From positions 248,001 through 312,000 of the forward strand of contig JAHBWY010000001.1 of assembly GCA_019636735.1 (NCBI GenBank): a stretch of 64,000 bases of DNA, written 5' to 3'. Every line of letters begins with the position of its first letter. Position 1 is the first letter of the stretch. Made by a program: the position numbers and the translations under genes. The notes beneath the pieces were generated by a model. It was not told the origin of the DNA and did no database searches. It saw only the letters and a list, made by a program, of their open reading frames with translations. This DNA is from Phycisphaeraceae bacterium (GTDB lineage: Bacteria; Planctomycetota; Phycisphaerae; Phycisphaerales; SM1A02). Below are positions 15,788 to 24,349 of this stretch, in pieces.

Positions 15788-18700
15788 TCACGACTCGCGC
15801 CGGAGGCGCCGCTGTAACGCCTCGCAAAGTACGGCGACCGCGACGCTTTCGTCTGTGGCCGCGGCGAGTGCCTCCTCTACGACGCGCGCCAGTGTATCGG
15901 CCTGCTTGGCGGCCCGCTTGCCGAGGTGGACCGTGTGATCGAGTTGTCCGAAGTCGGTGCCGGTCAGCGAGATGCGGATGGATGACTGCTCCGGTCCCGC
16001 GGGCCGATCCCCAATGGTCGCTTCGAGGAGCGTGAATCGGCGGGTGAACTGCCCCAGGCGGACGAGATACCGGGCCTGATCCTCGTCCCGCCACTTCTCA
16101 ACGGGACGCTCGGCCACGAATCCGGCGACGCCCTCGATCCAGCGATCCGGCTCGGAGTGCGGCGAGAGGATTCGGTCTAGGAACATCTTCATGTCCCGCT
16201 CGACGGCAAACTGCGCCAAGCGTTCCGCCCGGGACCGGGTCTGAAGGACGACCGACTCCGAGTTGTCCGAGACTCCGAACGCCTCGCCAAAGGCCGCCAG
16301 GATCGAGGCGATGAGCGAAGGGTACACCGAGCGAAGCTCAGTGAAGGATTCCTTAAGCGCATCCCTATAGCGTCGTATATCCGCATCGCGCCCGCGTTGG
16401 GTCGACGAGAAGGCCTCCAAGCCGCATGCTTTGGGGAGATCGGAGAAGAGCAGCACATCCGGCTCGGTCGCCTTCTGAAGGGCCGTCCGAATCGCCATGG
16501 CAGTGGCAGACACATTTGCCGTGGCCGCGGAATAGTCGGGAAGGGAAGCAATGAAGCGCAGCATCGGGCGCGCGACGTTAAGGATCTGCGCCTTGCCTGG
16601 CCGCTTGGCCGAACCGGACCCCACGACCCGTTCGAGCTCCTCAAACACCTTGCTCCGCACGCCCGTGATCTGCCACCGGCGGATCGTGAATCGCTCGGGG
16701 GCCTTGATCAATCGCTCGAAAATCGCCGTGCTCAACTGCGGACGGAACGCCCCATCTTCGTAGAGCGCCACGTCAGACTCCCGCGCGAGCAGTACGGCAC
16801 AGAGTAGGATCGGGATGACCCCATCGCGCAAGCCGAACGGAGGGCGTCGAAGTAGTCCGAAGAGATCGCCGACGGTTGCACCCGCCATGGCTTCGTCGAG
16901 GAATCGATCGATTGCCTGATACGCCGGGAGGGCGGAGGACGATGCCGGCGGAGGACGGAAGGCAAGCTGGCCTGACTGATCCTTCCGGTGCAGCGAGAGC
17001 CCCTCTTTGCTCAGAATGGAGCGGTAGATGCTGCGCTCCGGCGGATCGCGGTCGAGGCCGAGATCCTGCTCCGCGCCGTTCTCGATCATGCGCTTTAGCA
17101 GAACCGCGCGTGCTGCGGCCGCGGCGCTGGAGAGTTCGCGTCGGTTGACGATCTCGTTGTCGATCTTTGGGCACTGATGGAAGATCTGATCGCAGATCCT
17201 CGAGATCAGCTCGTTGAGTTGGCGCCCAGATTGGACTTCCACTGCTGTGCCTTTGTTGATCCAGCGCCCTCCGGTCCGGCCGCCCTCGGATAGCATCCGG
17301 TCGATGAGCATGTCAAGCGAACGCTCCATGTCGAGTCGCCTGGCGCTCAGTTCGCGGCGGGCAGCGGCGTCGTTATCGAGTTCCGGAGTGTTCCGGCTGA
17401 CCCAATCGATCGCCCCAAGTTCAAGCGCGATCTCAAAGAGGCGATCCTGTGGCGGGAGAATGAGAAAGAGCGTTCGTGCATCGAACCTGAGCAGCGCGTC
17501 CTTCGCAGGTGTCTGAGTACGTCCACGCGAGGGCAGAACGATCACAATCCGGCCATCGAGTTCCGCCGGTTCCTCTGCCAGCGAGTCCAACTCGTCCGTA
17601 TGCGCAAACTCCACGGCGAAGAATCGCAGAGTCCCGTGATCGAAGGCATGCCGGCGAGCGAGCAGCGGCCTAGCCCGATGGTGGCGGCGCAGTAGCGCCG
17701 CAACGGCCGTCGTCTTGCCGATTCGACCGCGGCCTTCGTCGAGGCGAGCCTCGACGTCAACGTCGCTGCCCTCCCAGATCGTGTAGCTGTCGTTGTACCT
17801 GCGGTGCACGACCAGAGATCGACGCTCGAGCTCGGCGAGTGCGGTATCGATCTCGTCGGCGGAGAGGCGCTCGTCGAGGGCGTAGGCGAGGACCGCTCGG
17901 GTCGGCCGCAACGGGTACCACCGAGAGGCGATATTGAGCAGGCCAATGGTCCGGAGGACCAGCACGGCTCTTGTCGACAGATTCGGGCTCCTCGCTTCGG
18001 CTTCTAGAGTCTCCGCCCATCGCTTCGCATCGGTCGTATGGAGCAAGCCGTTGCCGATGGCTGTCGTCAAGTAGCCGTAGAGATCGGCGACGTCGTAGAG
18101 CCGGTGATCATCCTTCGGCTGCGCGTGAACGAAAGCACGCAGCGCCGCGGGATCGTCGGAGGCCAAGAAGCTGAACGCCGACCGCTCATTCTGGCCGACT
18201 TTTCGGAAAAGCGGTCCGAGCAAGGTCGCCGTGAGCGGGTGCAGCGGTGCGGCGGCTTCGAGGAGCGTCAGCCCCGCGGCCATTTCGAGACCAGGCGGTG
18301 CGAGTTCGTGCTCCCACAGCCGGGCGGCCCGCTTCTTCAGGTGATCGGCGGCGACCTTGTCGACTCGAATGCCCTCGTTCGTCCGAGTGCGGTCCCAAGC
18401 CATCGAGACAAACCGCAACAGTTGGCTGGGCGGCTCGTCGAACACGATGTCCTCGAATCGGCCCCTAATTTTCTCCCACTCCGCCCTGTCGGTGGGCGGC
18501 AGGCCCATGGAATAGCCGCGAAAGTCCTGGTGCAGCACGCCGATGAGGAACAGTCGACCGTCACTGCGCACGGCGAATTCGGCAAGCTGTTGCAGCAAGA
18601 AGACATCGGAGCGCTGAGGGTTGGCCGCGGCGTACTCGAGGAGCTTCCCAAGTTCGTCAATGATGAGGAGCATGCCTCGCGGGCCGCCGCGTCCCTCGCA

Positions 18701-19243
18701 AATCGCCTCCACAGCCTGCTGAACGCTGGCGATTACCGCCGATCCGAGGATCGCTCCGCCTGCTTCGGCACGCTTCCAGAGCCCTCTCAGGCGGCGAACG
18801 GCCTTATGCGAGCTCGGTAGAGAATGGGAGGCCTCGTGAAGCATGACCCGGACTATGGCGGTTGGCAGGGGCTCACCCGAGCCGGAAATGGTGATGGGCC
18901 GTAGGCCAACGCGATGCCGGTCCGTGGGCGCGAGTGATCTCGCGAGCCGCTCGTCAGCGCTACGCAACCGGCTGAGAAAGTCCGCAGTTAGGGGGTCTTT
19001 GGCGGGAGCGAGCAAGTGAGAGAGAAAGACACAGAAGGCGGACTTGCCCGTTCCGTACGGCCCGGTGAGCGTCCAAGCACCGCCGGCGCCTGCAATGACG
19101 CTTGCCGAAACGCGAGCGATGGCGCGCAAGGCGTTGGGAGTGACGACGTAGTGGTCCATGACGGCCTTGTTGCCGCGATCGTTGTCTATTCTCAGCGCAC
19201 GGACGTGAACCACTGGCTTTGGCGTCGTTGAACTACGAGGCAT
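15788..19243 (-). CDS. Large P-loop ATPase (BrxC/PglY-like size), defence-locus gene 4
   Basis: An 1151-residue ATP-binding protein. Walker A is GPYGTGKS at 61-68 and Walker B is MLLIIDELGK (Asp196-Glu197); a sensor-like region with LIGVLHQDF follows. After the ATPase domain come a winged-helix-like stretch (EIDTALAELERRSLVV) and several hundred residues of helical, unassigned sequence. Overall size and the GxYGxGKS/DELG pattern recall BREX BrxC/PglY ATPases, though I cannot claim homology without a search. The start is the ATG at 19243, which overlaps the last codons of the DUF4007 gene; an in-frame TTG at 19249 is the alternative. Second gene of the operon. Confidence 0.85.
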   Translation of the reverse strand: MPRSSTTPKPVVHVRALRIDNDRGNKAVMDHYVVTPNALRAIARVSASVIAGAGGAWTLTGPYGTGKSAFCVFLSHLLAPAKDPLTADFLSRLRSADERLARSLAPTDRHRVGLRPITISGSGEPLPTAIVRVMLHEASHSLPSSHKAVRRLRGLWKRAEAGGAILGSAVIASVQQAVEAICEGRGGPRGMLLIIDELGKLLEYAAANPQRSDVFLLQQLAEFAVRSDGRLFLIGVLHQDFRGYSMGLPPTDRAEWEKIRGRFEDIVFDEPPSQLLRFVSMAWDRTRTNEGIRVDKVAADHLKKRAARLWEHELAPPGLEMAAGLTLLEAAAPLHPLTATLLGPLFRKVGQNERSAFSFLASDDPAALRAFVHAQPKDDHRLYDVADLYGYLTTAIGNGLLHTTDAKRWAETLEAEARSPNLSTRAVLVLRTIGLLNIASRWYPLRPTRAVLAYALDERLSADEIDTALAELERRSLVVHRRYNDSYTIWEGSDVDVEARLDEGRGRIGKTTAVAALLRRHHRARPLLARRHAFDHGTLRFFAVEFAHTDELDSLAEEPAELDGRIVIVLPSRGRTQTPAKDALLRFDARTLFLILPPQDRLFEIALELGAIDWVSRNTPELDNDAAARRELSARRLDMERSLDMLIDRMLSEGGRTGGRWINKGTAVEVQSGRQLNELISRICDQIFHQCPKIDNEIVNRRELSSAAAAARAVLLKRMIENGAEQDLGLDRDPPERSIYRSILSKEGLSLHRKDQSGQLAFRPPPASSSALPAYQAIDRFLDEAMAGATVGDLFGLLRRPPFGLRDGVIPILLCAVLLARESDVALYEDGAFRPQLSTAIFERLIKAPERFTIRRWQITGVRSKVFEELERVVGSGSAKRPGKAQILNVARPMLRFIASLPDYSAATANVSATAMAIRTALQKATEPDVLLFSDLPKACGLEAFSSTQRGRDADIRRYRDALKESFTELRSVYPSLIASILAAFGEAFGVSDNSESVVLQTRSRAERLAQFAVERDMKMFLDRILSPHSEPDRWIEGVAGFVAERPVEKWRDEDQARYLVRLGQFTRRFTLLEATIGDRPAGPEQSSIRISLTGTDFGQLDHTVHLGKRAAKQADTLARVVEEALAAATDESVAVAVLCEALQRRLRRES

Positions 19244-20168
19244 TGGCAATCTCCCGAGAATTGGCGTAGTAGTTCCGGAGGATCGACAATGGCTCGGTCA
19301 CTTTCCGGCGGAACACTTGACGCAAGCCAGCGGTGTAGTCGAACGCGTAGTTGCCGGAGGTGGCGTCGTATAGCTGTTCAAGGTATTCAACGAGCGCGTT
19401 CTCGGAGAGCTTGAACACCTGCCCGGGGCTTCCGTCCGCGTACGCGAGTTGCTCAAACGAGAGGGAATCAGCGGTCCCGGACCAGAATGAGGCAACCGCG
19501 AAGGCGACGATCCCGACTGGTAGGGTCGGCCGAGCGCTCCGATCGAGCACGAGGCGGTCCGACTTTGGCTCTCGATACAGCAGCCCGAGATCGACGAGTG
19601 GCGAGTCGTATGTGTCCTCTTGTGAGATCTTCCGGTCCGCTTCGGCGGATGTGTACGACCGCACAAGGCACTTCACGTCGCGCTCGATCGTGTTTCTACT
19701 CAGCTTCTTCGCGCCGGCTTCCTCCCCCACGCGCCAGAGGGCGTCGACGACTTCATCCACCGTAAAAGATGGTTCGCGAAGTCCGTTGAAGACGTAAAGC
19801 CATGTCGTAGGAGATCGCCGCGCGTGTGCGCACAACTGCCAATGGATGAGCCACGACGTGGCGGGATCCTCCATGTAGGGATCCTCGCCGTCGTCACCGA
19901 ACACGAGTGTGCCGAGCTCTGTGGCCCCGTACTGACCGCCACGCCGATCGTTCCCGATTGGTTCAATGAGACCCGCGCGGTACGCCCAATGCCGCATCGA
20001 GCGCACCATGTTCTTTCCTACGCCGAGCTGCACGACTGCATCAGGTTTGTTGAAGATCGCCGGGTCGTGCGTGCAGTTTCGCACTGCCTTGGTCGGCCAC
20101 GCGAAGCGGAGCGGAAAGCTCTCGTGGCCGGAGAACGCGATCGACTGGATGGACGGGTGGGCGTTCAT
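19233..20168 (-). CDS. DUF4007 family protein, defence-locus gene 3
   Basis: A 311-residue protein with the DUF4007 N-terminal signature: FSGHESFPLR at 13-22, then AVVQLGVGKNMVRSMRHWA at about 45-62, followed by a LGTLVFGDDGEDPYMEDPAT segment. The family is of unknown biochemistry and in my knowledge recurs beside PAPS-reductase-like genes and large ATPases in defence islands. The central part has a winged-helix-like block (LSRNTIERDVKCLVRSY), so DNA binding is plausible. It is the first gene of the minus-strand operon, overlapping the ATPase start by 11 bases. A promoter directly before its ATG suggests a leaderless transcript. Confidence 0.85.
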   Translation of the reverse strand: MNAHPSIQSIAFSGHESFPLRFAWPTKAVRNCTHDPAIFNKPDAVVQLGVGKNMVRSMRHWAYRAGLIEPIGNDRRGGQYGATELGTLVFGDDGEDPYMEDPATSWLIHWQLCAHARRSPTTWLYVFNGLREPSFTVDEVVDALWRVGEEAGAKKLSRNTIERDVKCLVRSYTSAEADRKISQEDTYDSPLVDLGLLYREPKSDRLVLDRSARPTLPVGIVAFAVASFWSGTADSLSFEQLAYADGSPGQVFKLSENALVEYLEQLYDATSGNYAFDYTAGLRQVFRRKVTEPLSILRNYYANSREIANAS

Positions 20169-20174
20169 CCAGGC

Positions 20175-20203
20175 AGAATAGCGCCGTGGCCCCCATGCTG
20201 CAA
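20175..20203 (-). promoter_or_regulatory. Promoter of the DUF4007 operon, apparently leaderless
   Basis: Read on the minus strand, TTGCAG (20203-20198), a 17-bp spacer and TATTCT (20180-20175) lie immediately before the DUF4007 ATG at 20168, with only six bases between the -10 box and the ATG. The predicted transcript would start at or next to the start codon, and no ribosome site is visible. Confidence 0.5.
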
Positions 20204-20754
20204 GTCGGGCGGGCCGGGTGAAGTCCCGATGGCCGAGAGTAGCCCATTACCTTGCGACCGGGTCGGACCACCAAAGTCCCGCGCGCGCGGGCCGCTTCAG
20301 GCTCGAGTATGGGTTGTCACCCTGTCAGAATCCGAACACGCTCCGGATTCGCGGGGCGGAAGTGACCGCCGCTGCTACACCGCAAGTACCGAACACAAAG
20401 CCACTTGGCCCGCCGGCTCCGCGCTGCCGGGGGTGAGCCGAGGGGGCTTTGGGGGGCCGGCGGCGAGGCCCCCCGATCTCGTCCCCCCGCAGGGTCAACA
20501 CACACGGAAGCCTGAAGCCCCGTCCGCGGCTTCACAATACCTCCGGTGCCCGATTCACCCCCCCCAAGCAGTCTCCCGGGCCGTGCCCATCGTTCCGAAG
20601 AGGGTTCCTCTCGGGGAGGTGATTCACGCCGCAAGTGTGGAGCCCACGCGCGATCTAGCAAGCGATGCGTGGAAACTACTTGGTCGTGCGCTTACGAACC
20701 TCCCGAGTCGCCCACCGTGCTTGCGCGGGCATCTCGTGTCCCGCGTGACTCGCC
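20204..20754. other. Non-coding GC-rich spacer with several hairpins
   Basis: About 550 bp between the DUF4007 operon promoter and the DUF1254 gene contain no frame with recognisable protein features. The stretch has G and C homopolymer runs and at least two clear hairpins (20451-20474 and 20595-20613). It may be the terminator region of the DUF1254 gene, an untranslated RNA, or decayed DNA at the island edge. Confidence 0.4.
20451..20474. other. Perfect 8-bp hairpin of G/C runs
   Basis: ggggggcc (20451-20458), eight-base loop, ggcccccc (20467-20474). Very stable but not followed by a T run on either strand. Confidence 0.5.
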
Positions 20755-22170
20755 TCACTTCACCGGCGTCAGCGCCGGCGGCTGCCACGATCCCGTGATG
20801 GCCTCGGACTTCGGCCAGTAGAGACGCATTGCCACATAGATCGGGCCGTCCGGGGCAGGAAGCCAGTTCGACTCCTTGTCCTTTCCGGGGGAGTCCTTCT
20901 GGACATAGATGGTGAGCGAACCGTCAGCATTCGTCTTCATGCCGGGCAGCATGGGCGAATTGATGAGGTAGCGATTGATGGGGTTGTTGATGAGCAGCTG
21001 CGTCTTGGCGTCGTACATGGTGACCGACCAGAACGCATGCACCGGGGGAAGCTGCCCCTTGGGGAAGGTCAGCGTGTACCGGTTCTTGCTGCAATCAGGC
21101 TTGTTCCCTTCGCTGTCGGTGGAGAGAAGCGGGTAGAGCGCCTCCACCTCGTCGTTGCCGTAGATGCCGGCCATGGCTGCGGCCGCGCGGAGCGTCCAGT
21201 CGCCCTTGTAGAAGGCGCGGTCGCCCTGCGCGCCGCCCACGCGCCAACCGTTCTCGTTCTTCCCGAGCGTCGCCACCTTCTGCTTGATCTTCTCCATGCC
21301 GCTCTTCATGCCCGCGATCACCGCCTGCTTCTGCTCCGGCGTAAGCGACTCCAGCGGGAATGGCTTTCCGGCCTCGATGCCGATCCTGGAGAAGCGCTCG
21401 CGCAGCGGCTTCTCCACCGACGCCGTCCCCGTGGCGGGGCAGAACTGGAGGATGAAGCCCAGGAACGCGAACGGGTCGGCCTCGGCCGACGCCTTATCGA
21501 TCTTCATCCACTGGATGTCAGGGGCCTTCGCCGGAGCGGGCTTGCCTTGAAACGCCGAGAGCGTCTGGACCTTGTAGCCGGCCTGCACCTTCTTCACATT
21601 GTCGATGTCATCCGGCCCGAAGAGCTGCGTGCGGTAGAGCACCAGCGAGAAGTCCGTCTCGCTGCGGAAGACCTTGTCGATGCCCATCGGTGTCTCACCC
21701 GTCCAGCTCGGCCCTGCGATCATGTAGGTCCCCGCGCCGTTGCCGGTGGCGCGGCTGCCGATGTAGCCGTAGTTGCAGCTGTACAGGTCCGCCAGCATCA
21801 CGGAGTAGTAACGGCCCTTATCCACTTCCGGCACGCTCAGAACGAGGGGCTCCGCCCGCAGATCGGCCCACACGAACGAGTACGGGGTGTCGCTGTTGGG
21901 AGTGACCACCGCCGTGTCCTTTGGCGTGTACACGCGCGCCGTGTTGAAGATCTGATTGAAGGGCGCCTTGAACTGGTCGGACTTAGTATCGACGGCGTAC
22001 TCGTACATGATGCCGTAGCCCATCACCATGGGGAATCCGTAGATGAGGGCCTCCTCGGCGATCTGCTGAGTCTCGTCCTTCGTCGTCTTGACTTGGGCGT
22101 GGCACGGGGCGACACAGAGTCCAGCAACGGCGAGGGTGGTCAACGCAAGCTTGTGAATGAACAGATTCAT
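20755..22170 (-). CDS. Exported DUF1254/DUF1214 protein
   Basis: A 471-residue protein with a signal peptide (LALTTLAVAGLCVAPCHA, cleavage near residue 25). The DUF1254 domain follows (EEALIYGFPMVMGY, then TPNSDTPYSFVWADLR) and the DUF1214 domain occupies the C-terminal half (ALYPLLSTDSEGN, then NPINRYLINSPM and the final YVAMRLYWPK). Family members are widespread periplasmic proteins of unknown function, sometimes beside transporters. It stands as a single gene between the defence locus and the IS3 region. Confidence 0.88.
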   Translation of the reverse strand: MNLFIHKLALTTLAVAGLCVAPCHAQVKTTKDETQQIAEEALIYGFPMVMGYGIMYEYAVDTKSDQFKAPFNQIFNTARVYTPKDTAVVTPNSDTPYSFVWADLRAEPLVLSVPEVDKGRYYSVMLADLYSCNYGYIGSRATGNGAGTYMIAGPSWTGETPMGIDKVFRSETDFSLVLYRTQLFGPDDIDNVKKVQAGYKVQTLSAFQGKPAPAKAPDIQWMKIDKASAEADPFAFLGFILQFCPATGTASVEKPLRERFSRIGIEAGKPFPLESLTPEQKQAVIAGMKSGMEKIKQKVATLGKNENGWRVGGAQGDRAFYKGDWTLRAAAAMAGIYGNDEVEALYPLLSTDSEGNKPDCSKNRYTLTFPKGQLPPVHAFWSVTMYDAKTQLLINNPINRYLINSPMLPGMKTNADGSLTIYVQKDSPGKDKESNWLPAPDGPIYVAMRLYWPKSEAITGSWQPPALTPVK

Positions 22171-22328
22171 GGGGTGTTTTTTCCAATTGGATGACTTGAG
22201 GGGCCGACAGCCTATGCGCCGATCGGCCTGCCGTCCAGCGGCTGCTGGCCGATGTCGACGCCGGGCTCATCCACCGCGGGGCATGGCCTTGATTGATGCT
22301 GAGCGGGAGTTGCGGGTGATTGAAGAAG

Positions 22329-22471
22329 TCAGGGGACGGACCGAGAGATCGAAGGGCGGGCGGCACGAGTGAGACGGGCCAGAGGCACGGCAAGTCCTGC
22401 TCCGACAAGGGGCGCAATGATGTACACCCAGAGGTCCGCCATGTGACCGGTGGGTAGGTGCTCGATCTCCT
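22329..22471 (-). pseudogene. Aquaporin (MIP family) C-terminal remnant
   Basis: On the minus strand, a frame entering from the IS3 left end encodes ...DLWVYIIAPLVGAGLAVPLARL and stops at 22329. This matches the last transmembrane helix of the aquaporin/glycerol-facilitator family. The two NPA motifs and all upstream helices are missing, and I find no aquaporin coding sequence on the far side of the IS, so the gene was truncated by insertion plus deletion. Confidence 0.6.
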
Positions 22472-22508
22472 TGGACACACGATTGGGGCTTCGAAGGAGA
22501 ATGCCCCG

Positions 22509-22892
22509 ATGCCACGACACCACCGCAGATCCTCACCGGACGCGAAGCGAGGGCGCAGCCCGACCGCAGCGTCAGGCGAGCGCGCCGACAAGGGCCGATG
22601 GAGCTCGCGTCGAAAGGCCGAGCTCGTCCTGCGCCTGCTGAAGGGCGAAGCGCTCGACACGCTCTCACGCGAAGTCGGCGTCTCGACCGCACGGCTCTCC
22701 CAATGGCGCGATGACTTCCTCGCCGCCGGACAGTCCGGTCTCCAGAGCCGAGAGTCGGACGAGCGCGACACGCTCATCCACGATCTCAAGGCCAAGCTTG
22801 GCGACCAGACCATGACGATCGAGCTCCTGGAGCGCAAGATCGAGCACCTGGAGGACGGTCTCCGCCCTCCGCCGCGGAGGCTCTCGTCATGA
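22509..22892 (+). CDS. IS3-family transposase OrfA
   Basis: A 127-residue DNA-binding subunit. After a basic N-terminus, a helix-turn-helix of the IS3/IS911 type is seen (KAELVLRLLKGEALDTLSRE, then VSTARLSQWRDDFLAAG), followed by a leucine-zipper-like helix (LGDQTMTIELLERKIEHL) for dimerisation. The ATG at 22509 is the best start within the element; further upstream codons lie in the terminal repeat. The stop overlaps the OrfB ATG by four bases. Confidence 0.88.
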   Translation: MPRHHRRSSPDAKRGRSPTAASGERADKGRWSSRRKAELVLRLLKGEALDTLSREVGVSTARLSQWRDDFLAAGQSGLQSRESDERDTLIHDLKAKLGDQTMTIELLERKIEHLEDGLRPPPRRLSS

Positions 22893-23794
22893 GCGAGGCC
22901 AGCTCTCCCTCCGCGAATCGTCCCTACGGCCTCGCTCGCGTCTGCCGAGTCTGGAAGCTCCCGCGCTCGACCGCGCAGCTCCTCCGCCGACGGCAGAGTC
23001 AACAGACGCCACCCGTCGCGCCGGCTCGCCGCGGCCCACGCCGCGCGCTCACCGACGAACAGATCCTCGCCGCCATCCGCACTGCGCTCCAGGAATCGCC
23101 ATGGGTCGGAGAGGGCCACCGCAAGGTCTGGGCCTATCTCCGCCACGCAGGCATCCGCACTCGACGCGAGCGCGTGCTCCGGATCATGCGCGAGCACGAT
23201 CTGCTCGCGCCGTCGCGCCGAGGAGCGCCGCCCGGCCCGCGCACTCACGACGGCTCGATCATCACCGATCGTCCCGACTCGATGTGGGGCATCGACGCCA
23301 CCGGCACGCTCACGCTCGAGGGACAGGCCATGATCTTCATCCTCATCGATCACTGCACCGGAGAGTGCCTGGGCATTTACGCCGCACGCCGAGGAACCCG
23401 CTTCGAAGCGCTCGAAGTCGTCCGGCAGGCCGTTCGCTTCTCCTTCGGCGCCTTCGCCAAGGACATCGCCGCTCCGGCCGGGCTCAGGCTCCGTCACGAT
23501 CATGGCAGCCAGTTCGTCTCGAACGCATTCCAGGAGGAGATCGCCTTCCTCGGCATCGAGTCGAGCCCGTCCTTCGTGCGAAGCCCCCAAGGCAACGGCT
23601 GTGCTGAACGCTTCATCCGCACCCTCAAGGAGCAACTCCTCTGGCTCAGGCGATTCGACACCGTCGACGAGCTCGTCCGTGCTCTCCATGACTTCCGCCG
23701 CAACTACAACGACCGCTGGATCTTGCAACGGCACGACTACCTCACGCCAACGCAGGTCCGCGCCAAGCTTCTGCCTCTTCATCAAGCCGCTTGA
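22889..23794 (+). CDS. IS3-family transposase OrfB (DDE integrase core)
   Basis: A 301-residue catalytic transposase with an HTH_21-like segment (WVGEGHRKVWAYLRHAGIRT) and a retroviral-integrase core. The DDE triad is visible: Asp in MWGIDATG, Asp in RLRHDHGSQF and Glu in GNGCAERFIRTLKEQ, with a K/R nearby. The gene has its own ATG overlapping the OrfA stop (ATGA), suggesting reinitiation rather than the -1 frameshift common in IS3 elements. Confidence 0.92.
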   Translation: MSEASSPSANRPYGLARVCRVWKLPRSTAQLLRRRQSQQTPPVAPARRGPRRALTDEQILAAIRTALQESPWVGEGHRKVWAYLRHAGIRTRRERVLRIMREHDLLAPSRRGAPPGPRTHDGSIITDRPDSMWGIDATGTLTLEGQAMIFILIDHCTGECLGIYAARRGTRFEALEVVRQAVRFSFGAFAKDIAAPAGLRLRHDHGSQFVSNAFQEEIAFLGIESSPSFVRSPQGNGCAERFIRTLKEQLLWLRRFDTVDELVRALHDFRRNYNDRWILQRHDYLTPTQVRAKLLPLHQAA

Positions 23795-23861
23795 ACCCCA
23801 ACCCAATACCCCAATCCTCTTGTCCCAGAAACCAGGGCCGCTACACGAGCATGCTCAGTGC

Positions 23862-24098
23862 TTGCTCAAGGTCGATCGCGCAATCGGGCGGGCTGCTGCG
23901 TGCGGCTCGATCGCGGTTGTCGCGCTCGGGCTGGTTCTTGTCCTCGGTCGTGCGGGCATCCATGCAAGGTGGGAGTGGGGGCCCTTGATGGCACTAGGGT
24001 TGATGTCCGGATCGGTGTCTCTCGCTCTCTTCCTCTCGTTGAGTCGGAGATGTCGGCTAGCACAGTCTTCAACTCGCGACTACATTGGGTGCGACTAG
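23862..24098 (+). CDS. Possible small two-helix membrane protein
   Basis: A 78-residue frame from a TTG with two hydrophobic stretches (SIAVVALGLVLVLG and LMALGLMSGSVSLALFLSL). It begins just outside the IS3 right end, with no ribosome site of note. It may be the remains of a gene disrupted by the insertion, or a chance open frame in GC-rich DNA. Confidence 0.25.
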   Translation: MLKVDRAIGRAAACGSIAVVALGLVLVLGRAGIHARWEWGPLMALGLMSGSVSLALFLSLSRRCRLAQSSTRDYIGCD

Positions 24099-24291
24099 AG
24101 CGGATCGCCTCAAGATCCTCTACTGGGATCGCGACGGCTACGCGCTCTGGTACAAGCGGCTCGAGGCGGGCACCTTCCGTCTGCCTCGCGCCGACGAAGC
24201 CGCATCGATCGAGCTGCGCGCGAGCGAGCTGGCGATGCTGCTCGACGGCGTCGACCTGCGGAGCCTGAAGCGCTCTGCGGTCTTGTCCCCG
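24094..24291 (+). pseudogene. IS66-family TnpB (Orf2) remnant
   Basis: A frame encodes RADRLKILYWDRDGYALWYKRLE, then GTFRLP and ELAMLLDGVDLRSLKRS, the central-to-C-terminal part of the IS66 accessory protein TnpB. The N-terminal half (with the DMRKSFDGL motif) and the neighbouring tnpA and tnpC genes are absent. It is a relic of an older insertion between the IS3 element and hipBA. Confidence 0.7.
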
Positions 24292-24349
24292 CGACGCCAC
24301 CAAATAAAAGTGCCAAAACTGTCTTCTTGTGGCTAGTTTGACGATATAG

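Larger units (their letters stand above)
22472..23826 (+). mobile_element. IS3-family insertion sequence
   Basis: A two-gene IS3-type element of about 1.35 kb. Imperfect terminal inverted repeats are visible: GGACACACGATTGGGG at 22473-22488 against ccccaatcctcttgtcc at 23809-23825 (one gap, few mismatches). Boundaries are estimated; no clear target-site duplication was found. Both transposase genes are intact, so the copy may be functional. Confidence 0.75.

Noticed and set aside
10551..20168. Assignment as a classical Dnd, Ssp or BREX type 4 locus
   Set aside because: The PAPS-reductase-like protein fits but the other defining genes (DndB/D/E, SspB/E, PglZ, BrxL) are absent.
21037..22194. 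385-residue plus-strand open frame opposite the DUF1254 gene
   Set aside because: Antisense shadow, rich in Arg/His/Leu with no motif.
21983..23806. 607-residue minus-strand frame across the IS3 element
   Set aside because: It is the complement of the transposase genes; the DDE residues on the plus strand decide the matter.
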